Assembly (NCBI RefSeq): GCF_025399795.1
Contig: NZ_JAODTZ010000025.1
Coordinates: 62,001 to 126,000, forward strand
Length of the DNA stretch: 64,000 nucleotides
Source of the DNA: Streptomyces rhizosphaerihabitans
GTDB taxonomy: Bacteria; Actinomycetota; Actinomycetes; Streptomycetales; Streptomycetaceae
Direction: 5' to 3'
The notes beneath the pieces are model-generated. The model saw nothing but the letters and a program-made list of their open reading frames with translations. It did not search any database and was not told the origin of the DNA. This document shows positions 8,376 to 15,686 of the stretch, one piece after another (positions within the stretch are counted from its first letter, which is position 1; the number at the start of each line of letters is the position of its first letter). A program made the translations under genes and the position numbers.

Positions 8376-10193
8376 ATGGACCGCTATCCGCCCATCGCCG
8401 ACCATGGCCTGGTGGGCGATCTCCAGTCCTCCGCTCTGGTCTCCGCCAAGGGCGTCGTGGACTGGTTCGCCGCCCCGCGCTTCGACTCCCCCAGCATCTT
8501 CGCCGCGCTGCTCGACCACGACGGCGGAGGCTATTTCCGGCTGGCGCCCTCCCACCTCGAAGGCGCCTGGAAACAGCTCTACTACCCGGACACGGCGGTG
8601 CTGGTGACCCGGTTCATGTCACCGGACGGGGTGGGCGAGGTCCTCGACTGGATGCCCCCGGACCGCACCGGGACCGCCTCCGCCCGGCACCGGCTCGTCC
8701 GCGCCGTGCGGGCGGTGCGGGGAACGATGCGGTTCGTCCTGGAGTGCCGCCCGCGCTTCGACTACGGGCGGGCCGGTCACGACCTCGCCCTCGGTCCCGA
8801 AGGCGCCGTCTTCCGGAGCCCGGGAATCACCGCGTTCCTGCAGAGCACCTTCCCTCTGGAGCGGGACGGACAGGACGTCCGCAGCTCCGTCACCCTGAAC
8901 GCCGGCGAGACGGCGACGGCCGTGTTCACCGTGGACGGGCCGGACGCCACGGCACCGCCGCCGCCCACCGTGCCGGGGACCGAACAGGACCTGGCGGAGA
9001 CCATCGAGTTCTGGCAGCGCTGGGTGCGGACCTCCAGGTACCGGGGCCGCTGGCCCGACATGGTGCACCGCTCCGCGATAACCCTCAAGCTCCTGACCTA
9101 CGCGCCCACCGGCGCCCCGGTCGCGGCGGCCACCATGGGCCTGCCGGAACAGGTCGGCGGCGAACGCAACTGGGACTACCGCTACACCTGGGTACGGGAC
9201 GGTTCCCTGTCGCTGCGCGCCCTGCTCGACCTCGGGTTCGTCGAGGAGGCGACGGCGTTCACCCACTGGCTGCGCGAACGGCTGATGGAACGCCTGGACC
9301 AGGAGGGCGAAGCCCTCCAGATCATGTACCGGGTGGACGGGACCCCCCTGCTCGGCGAGGAGATCCTGGACCACTTCGAGGGCTACCGCGGCTCCTCCCC
9401 CGTACGGGTCGGCAACGCGGCCGCGGACCAGCTCCAGCTCGACATCTACGGCGAGGCCCTCTACGGCCTGTCGGAGGGCCGGGAGATCGGCATCCAGGCC
9501 GACTACGCGGGCTGGAAGGCCGTCACCCGCAGCCTGGACTGGCTCGCCGACAACTGGGACCGCCCCGACGAGGGCATCTGGGAGACCCGCGGCGGGCGCA
9601 AGGACTTCACGTACAGCAGGGTGATGTGCTGGGCCGCGTTCAACCGCGGTCTGCGCCTGGCCCACGAATGGAGCCGGCCGGCGAACACCGCGCTCTGGAC
9701 CCGGGCGCGCGACGCCGTCCTGGAGCAGGTGATGGAGCGCGGCTGGAACGACAAGGAGCGGGCGTACGTCCAGTACTACGACGGCGGCGTACTGGACGCC
9801 TCGCTCCTGCTCATCCCCCGGGTCGGCTTCCTGGGCGCGAAGGACCCGACCTGGCTGTCGACACTCGACGCGATGAGCCGGACGCTGGTCTCCGACAGCC
9901 TCGTCTACCGCTACGACCCCGCCGCCTCCCCGGACGGACTGCGCGGCTCGGAGGGCACCTTCAGTCTGTGCACCTTCCTCTACGTCGACGCGCTGGCCCG
10001 CTCCGGCAGGCTGGCCGAGGCGCGCTACACGTTCGAGAAGATGCATACGTACGCCAACCACGTCGGCCTCTTCGCCGAGGAGGTGGGCCCGACCGGCGAA
10101 CAACTGGGCAACTTCCCCCAGGCGTTCACCCATCTGTCGCTGATCATGGCGGCCACGACGCTCGACGAGGCACTCGACCGGCTGCGCGGCTGA
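8376..10193 (+). CDS. GH15 family glucoamylase/trehalase-like hydrolase
   Basis: This 605-residue protein has the bacterial GH15 layout: an N-terminal beta-sandwich (residues about 1-220, beginning YPPIADHGLVGDLQSSALV) and an (alpha/alpha)6 barrel with NWDYRYTWVRDGSLSL near 265 and GSEGTFSLCTFLYVDAL near 525. There is no signal peptide, so it acts inside the cell. Actinobacterial members of this group include trehalases and glucoamylase-like enzymes that release glucose from trehalose or malto-oligosaccharides. The sequence does not decide between them. Transcribed alone; convergent with the small membrane protein that follows. Confidence 0.92.
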   Translation: MDRYPPIADHGLVGDLQSSALVSAKGVVDWFAAPRFDSPSIFAALLDHDGGGYFRLAPSHLEGAWKQLYYPDTAVLVTRFMSPDGVGEVLDWMPPDRTGTASARHRLVRAVRAVRGTMRFVLECRPRFDYGRAGHDLALGPEGAVFRSPGITAFLQSTFPLERDGQDVRSSVTLNAGETATAVFTVDGPDATAPPPPTVPGTEQDLAETIEFWQRWVRTSRYRGRWPDMVHRSAITLKLLTYAPTGAPVAAATMGLPEQVGGERNWDYRYTWVRDGSLSLRALLDLGFVEEATAFTHWLRERLMERLDQEGEALQIMYRVDGTPLLGEEILDHFEGYRGSSPVRVGNAAADQLQLDIYGEALYGLSEGREIGIQADYAGWKAVTRSLDWLADNWDRPDEGIWETRGGRKDFTYSRVMCWAAFNRGLRLAHEWSRPANTALWTRARDAVLEQVMERGWNDKERAYVQYYDGGVLDASLLLIPRVGFLGAKDPTWLSTLDAMSRTLVSDSLVYRYDPAASPDGLRGSEGTFSLCTFLYVDALARSGRLAEARYTFEKMHTYANHVGLFAEEVGPTGEQLGNFPQAFTHLSLIMAATTLDEALDRLRG

Positions 10194-10235
10194 GACCGCC
10201 CGGCCGCTCCCGGCCAGGGCCGCCGGGGAACACAC

Positions 10236-10679
10236 TCACACCCGGGCCCCGTGCACATGCTTCGGCTCGACCAGCAGGCCGTAGATGACCAGCAGGGACA
10301 CGAGCATCGTGAACACCGACCAGAACGGGTAGACCGGAAGGAAGATCATCTGCGCGACCAGAGAGAACGCGGCCAGGCCGATACCCGTCAGCCGGGCCCC
10401 CCTGGAGCCCACGAACACACCGAGACCCGCCAGCGCCATCACGATGCCGATGACGACGAAGATCCAGCCCCAGGCCGTGTAGTTGAGGATGAGCAGCCGG
10501 TTGCCCTGGGAGTACACGGTCGAGTAGTAGCCGTGGTTGAAGATCGCCACGAAGCCGTTGAGAAGGTTGAACAGAGCGCTGACCATCAGCAGGATCCCGG
10601 CGAAGGCCACCCAGTGCGAACGCTCCATCGGCGGCACGAGGTCGTCTGGCTCAGAGGCTTGTTGCTGCATGAGATCCAT
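10236..10679 (-). CDS. Small four-helix membrane protein (DUF7144-like)
   Basis: A 147-residue protein with four hydrophobic segments: GILLMVSALFNLLNGFVAI, IFVVIGIVMALAGLGVFVG, GIGLAAFSLVAQMIFLPVY and MLVSLLVIYGLLVE. The pattern WVAFAGILL...NGFVAI is common in a Streptomyces membrane family of unknown function. The start could be ATG 10679 or, a few codons in, the ATG before QQQASEPDD. No role can be assigned. Confidence 0.82.
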   Translation of the reverse strand: MDLMQQQASEPDDLVPPMERSHWVAFAGILLMVSALFNLLNGFVAIFNHGYYSTVYSQGNRLLILNYTAWGWIFVVIGIVMALAGLGVFVGSRGARLTGIGLAAFSLVAQMIFLPVYPFWSVFTMLVSLLVIYGLLVEPKHVHGARV

Positions 10680-10816
10680 GAGATCCAGCCGGGGGGGCAG
10701 ACCGCAATCCGTACTGGCCCGTTGGTGTCCGGACGCGACCGGCGGGTGGCCCGCACGGGCCGTCGTCGGTCCCGGTCATCGGTCCCGGTCGTGAGTCCTC
10801 GTCGCCAGTCCCGTCG

Positions 10817-12595
10817 TCAGTCCGCCCGCACCGCGCCGGGTACCCGGGCCGGACCGAGCAGGATCGCGGTGTCATGGGCCTCCGGCCGCGGGGTGCGGGT
10901 CTCGGTGACCGGGTCCAGCCGCCCGTCCGGCCGTACGAGGAACAGCAGCGCGTGTCCGGCCGGGAGGCCCTGTTCGACACGGCGGAGGGTGATCCGGGCG
11001 CCGTCCTCGTAGCGGCGGGCCAGTTCCGGCCTGTTCAGCTCGGCCCCGAACAGGGTGTCGCCGGTCGCGTAGGGGGCGACGACGCCGTGACTCAGACCGG
11101 GCGGCCCCAGCCGGTGGACGAACCCGTCGACCGTGCCGCGCAGGGTCTCCGACGCCAGCGCGTTGAAGTCGTCCTCCTCGGTGAGCAGCAGAACGCCGGT
11201 GATCCCTTCGAGTTCCGCTCCCTCGCCGGTGGCCGCGGCGAGCAGCTCACCCGGCGCCAGGCTCAGTCCGGCGGCCCGGATCTGGTCACGTTGCTCGTCT
11301 CGTCCGGCCCACATCAGCACGTCGAGGCCCGCGGAGCGAAGGGCGCGTCCCAGGTCGATCGCCCAAGGGTCGCCGCCCACCAGCAGCGGGCGGGCCCTCG
11401 CGGGGCGCAGCGCGCCCAGCCTCCGGGCGACGGGGTGTGCGCTCAGGCCGTACAGCGTCACCGTGGTGACGATCACCAGGAAGGTGGCGGGCAGGATCTT
11501 CTGGGCGCCGCCGACGTGATCGGAGACCAGCGCGGCGGAGAAGGTCGAGGCGGTGGACGCGGCGACGATGCCGCGGGGTGCCATCCATCCGATGAACGCT
11601 CGCTCGCCGCGGAGCAGGTCCGTTCCGGCGGTGGACAGGAACGCGACCAGCGGCCTGACCACCAGGACCAGGGCGGCGACGAGACCGAGCGTGGGCAGGA
11701 TGATGTGCCGCAGGGACGCCGGGGTGACCGTGGCCGAGATGGAGATGAACAGCAGCCCGATGATCAGCGACACCAGGGTCTCGAGGAAGGGGCGGCGCGC
11801 CGGGAGGGACACGCCCGGCAGATTGGCGAGGGCCATCCCCATGACGACCGCGGCGATGAGCCCGGTGTCGTCCCGGATGGCGTCGCACAGGGCCGCCACC
11901 CCCACCGCGGCGGCGAGCTGTGCCGTCGTGCCCAGCACCTCGCCCAGGTGCAGGCGGCTGAGAAGGAGCCACAGGGCGGCGGCCCCCACCGCGCCGCCGA
12001 TCAGTCCGACGGCCGAACTCGCCGCGAACTGACCGAGCTTGCCGCCCGGCCCGTTGCTGTTGCTCGTGAGGACGGCGTGGAAGACGAGCGCCCCGAGAAT
12101 GCCTCCGACCGGGTCGATCAGCGACCCCTCCCAGATCAGGATGTGCTGCAGCCGCTCGGTCGGACGCACGAAGTGGAGGAGCGGGCCGACGACCGTGGGC
12201 CCCGAGACGACAAGGATCGCGCCGAGCATGACCGCCGAACGCTTCGACATGCCCAGCAGGGGTACGGCGAGAACGGCGGTGGCCGCCCAGGTGATCAGGA
12301 CACCGATCCAGATGAGCCGCGCCACGACACGCCGCATGTGTCCGTGCAGCCTGCTCACGTTCAGGCCGAGCCCGGCCTCGTAGAGGATCACCGCCACGGC
12401 GAGCGACACCATCGGGGAGAAGGCGTCCCCGAGCAGTTTGTCGGGGTTGACGATGTCGGTCAGGGCGCCCGCGGTGAAACCGACCGGCAGCAGGACGAGC
12501 AGGGCGGGGATCCGCAGCCGGCTCGCCAGCAGCTGGGAGCCGACGGCCAGGACGACGATCAGTCCGAGGCCTTCGAGGATCTGATTGTCCGTCAC
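10817..12595 (-). CDS. Cation:proton antiporter (CPA family) with nucleotide-binding-like tail
   Basis: About 592 residues. The first 400 form the Na+/H+ exchanger fold with roughly 12 membrane segments, starting VTDNQILEGLGLIVVLAVG; the conserved transport region includes GPTVVGPLLHFV near 135 and FIGWMAPRGIVAAST near 350. The last 190 residues form a soluble domain with a Rossmann-like start (RPLLVGGDPWAIDLGRAL), resembling TrkA-N/C regulatory domains. The likely function is monovalent cation/proton exchange across the cytoplasmic membrane, gated by a bound nucleotide. GTG 12595 is preceded by GGGAGA, which decides the start; the open frame upstream belongs to gene debris. Confidence 0.9.
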   Translation of the reverse strand: MTDNQILEGLGLIVVLAVGSQLLASRLRIPALLVLLPVGFTAGALTDIVNPDKLLGDAFSPMVSLAVAVILYEAGLGLNVSRLHGHMRRVVARLIWIGVLITWAATAVLAVPLLGMSKRSAVMLGAILVVSGPTVVGPLLHFVRPTERLQHILIWEGSLIDPVGGILGALVFHAVLTSNSNGPGGKLGQFAASSAVGLIGGAVGAAALWLLLSRLHLGEVLGTTAQLAAAVGVAALCDAIRDDTGLIAAVVMGMALANLPGVSLPARRPFLETLVSLIIGLLFISISATVTPASLRHIILPTLGLVAALVLVVRPLVAFLSTAGTDLLRGERAFIGWMAPRGIVAASTASTFSAALVSDHVGGAQKILPATFLVIVTTVTLYGLSAHPVARRLGALRPARARPLLVGGDPWAIDLGRALRSAGLDVLMWAGRDEQRDQIRAAGLSLAPGELLAAATGEGAELEGITGVLLLTEEDDFNALASETLRGTVDGFVHRLGPPGLSHGVVAPYATGDTLFGAELNRPELARRYEDGARITLRRVEQGLPAGHALLFLVRPDGRLDPVTETRTPRPEAHDTAILLGPARVPGAVRAD

Positions 12596-12719
12596 GGCTG
12601 TCTCCCTGCCGGTGGCTTGGCCGACGGTTGGTTCGTCGCGGTCCGTCGTACCGGGGCGGGCCGGACGGTCGGCTCGCGACGGGCGGCCCGTACCGCGCTC
12701 GACGTCCGCGCCGGTCCGG

Positions 12720-13119
12720 GCTGCCGGCGGACCTTGCGTGTCGAGGCGGTGGAGCGCCACCGGCGCGGGCCCCACGAGCACGAGCACGATTGCGATCACC
12801 GGGACGACCAGCGGCCGGTGCGACGAACCTGCCGCTCCGGCCGCCTCCTGGATCGTGCCGAACTCAGGCACGGGGTACGGCCGCTGGGAGGCGCCCCGCG
12901 CGGCGATCACCAGCGCCACCGCGCCCACCGAGGTGAACCGGGCCCAGCCGGCGGCCGGTCCGGCGACAGCCACGCGATGGCCGCCACCACCGCCGAGAGG
13001 ATCACCGGCGGCAGCCCCGGACCGTGGGTGAGGCCTTGGCAGACGTACGCGGTGTGATCGCGTGTCTCGGCGAGGCCGATCAGGGCGAGGACGCACCACG
13101 CGCGCCGCCGGAAATGCTC
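12720..13119 (-). pseudogene. Decayed small membrane protein gene
   Basis: Between the SDR stop and the antiporter start, the minus strand codes convincingly for membrane-protein sequence but in two frames. The upstream part reads LALIGLAETRDHTAY, then LPPVILSAVVAAIAWLSP; the downstream part reads FTSVGAVALVIAARG, then RPLVVPVIAIVLVLVGP. High third-position GC switches frame near 12945-12962. There is no start codon in the first frame. It looks like a truncated, frameshifted remnant of a small integral membrane protein gene, or a sequencing error in a real one. Confidence 0.45.
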
Positions 13120-13959
13120 TCAGCCGCCGGTGGCGAAGCCGGGGAAGAGGGTCATCCCGCCGTCGACGAACAGGGTCGTGCCGACGACGTAGTCCATGAG
13201 GTCGGAGGCCAGGACCGTCACCGCGGCGGCGATGTCCTCGGGGTCGCCGACCCTGCGGTAGGGGATCAGTTTGAGCAGCTCCGCCTCGGCCTCGGGGGTC
13301 TCCCAGGCGCTGCGGTTGATCGGGGTCTTGATGGCGCCCGGCGCGACCGCGTTGACCCGGACTCCGTGCGGGCCCAGTTCCTGTGCCAGGGTCTGCATGA
13401 GCATCAGGACGCCGCCCTTGGAGGCGGCGTAGTTCAGGTGACCTGACCACGGGATGATCTGGTGCACGGAACTCATGCAGACGATCTTCCCGGCCGAGCG
13501 GGAGACCTCGGGCACGACACCACGCCGCAGGAACTCCTTGGTCGCCTCCCTGGCGCACAGGAACTGGCCGGTGAGGTTCACGTCGATGACCTTGTGCCAC
13601 TGCGCGAGGGTCATCTCCGTCACCGCCGCGTCCCGTTGCAGGCCCGCGTTGGCCACCAGGATGTCGATCGTGCCGAACTCCTCCAGCATGCGCGCGAACA
13701 TCCCGACGACCTGGCCCTCGTCGGACACGTCCGCCTCGTGGGCGAAGGCCCGTACGCCGAAGCCCTGGATCTGCCGGACCACGTCCTCGGCGGCCTCCTG
13801 TCCGGCGACGTAGTTGACGACCACGTCGGCGCCCGCCCTGCCCAGCGCGATCGCCGTCGCCAGTCCGATGCCCGAGTTCGCCCCGGTCACCAGAGCCTTC
13901 TGGCCCCGCAGCAGCGGCAGCCCCGCAAGCTGCCCACCGGTGTCCACACCTGAGGTCAC
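13120..13959 (-). CDS. SDR family oxidoreductase, glucose 1-dehydrogenase-like
   Basis: A 279-residue classical short-chain dehydrogenase. The cofactor motif VTGANSGIGLA is near residue 27, NAG in LVANAGLQRD near 107, catalytic Ser in MSSVHQ and YxxxK in YAASKGG near 185, and the C-terminal VVGTTLFVDGGMTLFPGF is typical of glucose 1-dehydrogenase-like SDRs. GTG 13959 has GGGAGAC upstream and begins about 25 residues before the Rossmann fold. Cytoplasmic, NAD(P)-dependent, polyol or sugar oxidation likely. It is divergent from gluconokinase at 14429: glucose dehydrogenase activity followed by gluconokinase would form a glucose to gluconate to 6-phosphogluconate route, an inference from neighbourhood. 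Confidence 0.9.
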   Translation of the reverse strand: MTSGVDTGGQLAGLPLLRGQKALVTGANSGIGLATAIALGRAGADVVVNYVAGQEAAEDVVRQIQGFGVRAFAHEADVSDEGQVVGMFARMLEEFGTIDILVANAGLQRDAAVTEMTLAQWHKVIDVNLTGQFLCAREATKEFLRRGVVPEVSRSAGKIVCMSSVHQIIPWSGHLNYAASKGGVLMLMQTLAQELGPHGVRVNAVAPGAIKTPINRSAWETPEAEAELLKLIPYRRVGDPEDIAAAVTVLASDLMDYVVGTTLFVDGGMTLFPGFATGG

Positions 13960-14428
13960 TGCCGTCTCCCATTCGTCGGTGCGCCGTGTACGGGGTCCGG
14001 ACCTGCCGCCGGTCCGCCGACCCACCCGGCGGGGCCCGCTCGGCACGACGCCGGTGTCCTTGGGCCGCGGGGAACTCCTGTCCGCCGCGACCACGTCGAC
14101 TTCGAGTCCGCAGACCCCGCACCGAGGCAATCACTCCCACCAGGAGTCGGCGAGGGCGGACCCGCCCCGCTCGGCCGTTGGAAGTAGCCGGGTCCCTCCG
14201 GCGGAGCAACCGCCCGGCTCCGGTGCCCCGCGGCGCGAAAGCACCGCACGACAGGGCCGGCCCGGCACGAGTCCACCGCGCGGAACAGCACAGGCCTCCG
14301 TCCGCGGCGCACCCATCCGGGTGCATTCCGCCGGACCACGTCGCCACGGGGGCCCGCCGTCCCGGCCCTCCCCCCAGGATTCCGGCGAGGGCACCCACGT
14401 CCTGCCGGACCGATCCAGGAGGAGCCGC
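13960..14428. other. Divergent intergenic region, no gene seen
   Basis: About 470 bp between the divergent SDR and gluconokinase genes. It must hold both promoters, but no clear -35/-10 pair or operator was identified. Open frames through it show no protein-like composition. The gluconokinase ribosome binding site (CCAGGAGGAG) ends it. Confidence 0.4.
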
Positions 14429-14980
14429 ATGCCATCACCCGGGGCCGCACCGACGATCGTGGTCGTGATGGGCGTCTCGGCGTCCGGCAAGAGCACATTC
14501 GGGAAGAGGCTCGCCCAGCGTCTCAACGTGCCCTTCGTGGAGGGCGACGACTTCCACCCACCGCGGAACATCGCCAGGATGAGCGCGGGCCGGCCGCTGG
14601 ACGACGCCGACCGCGAACCGTGGCTGCACACGCTCGCGAACTGGATCCGCGACGCGACCCGGTCCCGGCGGAGCGCGGTCGTCTCCTGCTCGGCCCTCAA
14701 ACTCACCTACCGGGAGCTGCTCCGCGCGGCCGGGCCCGGCGTGTGGTTCGTGCACCTGGACCTGGAGCGGGAGGTCGCCCATCGGCGCATCACGCACCGC
14801 ACCGGCCACTTCATGTCCGAGGAACTGCTCGCATCCCAGTACGACGCCCTCCAGCCACTGCTCGACGACGAACCGGGGCTGACCGTCGACGCCACGGGCG
14901 ACACCGAGACGACCTTGGACCGGATCCAGACCGCCCTTGCCGCGTTCGAGTCCGAACGCCGGGGCACGACCACCGACTAG
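14429..14980 (+). CDS. Gluconokinase
   Basis: A 183-residue P-loop kinase of the GntK type, with Walker A GVSASGKST at residues about 14-22, the substrate block EGDDFHPPRNIARMSAG near 43-58, and SCSALKLTYRELL near 95. Length equals that of typical gluconokinases. It phosphorylates D-gluconate to 6-phosphogluconate, feeding the pentose phosphate pathway. ATG 14429 follows the strong site AGGAGG with correct spacing. No gluconate transporter or GntR regulator lies next to it; the divergent SDR may supply gluconate. Followed by a repeat tract and a terminator hairpin. Confidence 0.93.
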   Translation: MPSPGAAPTIVVVMGVSASGKSTFGKRLAQRLNVPFVEGDDFHPPRNIARMSAGRPLDDADREPWLHTLANWIRDATRSRRSAVVSCSALKLTYRELLRAAGPGVWFVHLDLEREVAHRRITHRTGHFMSEELLASQYDALQPLLDDEPGLTVDATGDTETTLDRIQTALAAFESERRGTTTD

Positions 14981-15026
14981 CGGCGCAGAAACAGAGGACC
15001 GAGGGGCCAAAGGCCGAAGGGCCGAT

Positions 15027-15096
15027 GCTACGGGCTACGGGCTACGGGCTACGGGCTACGGGCTACGGGCTACGGGCTACGGGCTACGGGCTACGG
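15027..15096. repeat. Ten tandem copies of the heptamer GCTACGG
   Basis: Exactly ten uninterrupted copies of the 7-bp unit GCTACGG run from 15027 to 15096, about 45 bp after the gluconokinase stop and just before its terminator hairpin. The copies are identical, so the array is probably recent or unstable in copy number. Confidence 0.95.
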
Positions 15097-15112
15097 GCAC
15101 AGAACACGCACG

Positions 15113-15137
15113 GCGCCCCGGAAGTACTCCGGGGCGC
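15113..15137 (+). terminator. Terminator hairpin after gluconokinase
   Basis: Perfect 10-bp stem (15113-15122 with 15128-15137) around a 5-base loop, made of GCGCCCCGGA and its complement. It lies about 130 bp after the gluconokinase stop, beyond the heptamer array. Confidence 0.75.
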
Positions 15138-15581
15138 TGTTCCGCGGCAGCCGCTTCCCTTGCCGCAGGACACGAACCGGCGGTGCCGGTCGGCGCGGTG
15201 GCCGGTGGATTCCCGTGTCTCTCCAGGACAGGAGTCACCGACCCGGAACCAGAGTGCCCTGAGATGCGGGTGAGGAGGGTGTGGTTCGCTGCCCTGTCAC
15301 CACCTTGTAAGAAACCCCACACCGGGGACGCCGTTCCGGAACGCGAAGGTGACGCGGATTCAAGAAGTGAACCGCGATCCGCCGTGACGAGGTGCGCAGG
15401 TCGTCGCGATCCCTTCGCGGTCGCGCGGACCGTCGGCGGCACCGTAGGCCGACGCCGGGTCCCAACCGCGCCGCACCGACGAACACCCTTGCCATGGGGC
15501 CGAGTTCAGGGCCAGCCGGCCGTCGAGACGTTCAACTCCTTGCACTGACAGCCGATTTCAAAGGGTTCTTTGTTTCACATC
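15138..15581. other. Intergenic region without a recognised gene
   Basis: About 440 bp between the gluconokinase terminator and the promoter of the beta-helix gene. The open frames here have poor codon bias and no recognisable domain. I see no repeat or operator apart from the promoter that follows. Confidence 0.4.
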
Positions 15582-15610
15582 TTGACGTCTTTGGTGCAGA
15601 CCTTTAGGTT
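15582..15610 (+). promoter_or_regulatory. Promoter with chitinase-type 12-bp box in the spacer
   Basis: -35 TTGACG at 15582-15587 and -10 TAGGTT at 15605-15610 are 17 bp apart. The spacer holds TGGTGCAGACCT (15592-15603), which differs by one base from the 12-bp direct repeats TGGTCCAGACCT that I recall from Streptomyces chitinase promoters, and shares the TGGT/ACC half-sites of DasR operators. Only one copy is seen. It should control the secreted CBM13 beta-helix gene at 15687. Confidence 0.6.
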
Positions 15611-15686
15611 CACCGATCACCACGACTCCATGAATGCATTCGCTGTTCACGGACATGAACCCCCCACCAGTTCAGGAGTGTCCCCC

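Noticed and set aside
8342..10288. A 648-codon frame overlapping the GH15 gene in another frame of the same strand
   Set aside because: Its product is Arg/Pro/Gly-rich without domains, whereas the GH15 frame has family motifs throughout.
12596..14398. Extension of the antiporter frame upstream to make a protein of nearly 1200 residues
   Set aside because: The upstream part runs antisense-like or out of frame through the SDR gene; a proper GTG with ribosome binding site at 12595 starts the antiporter.
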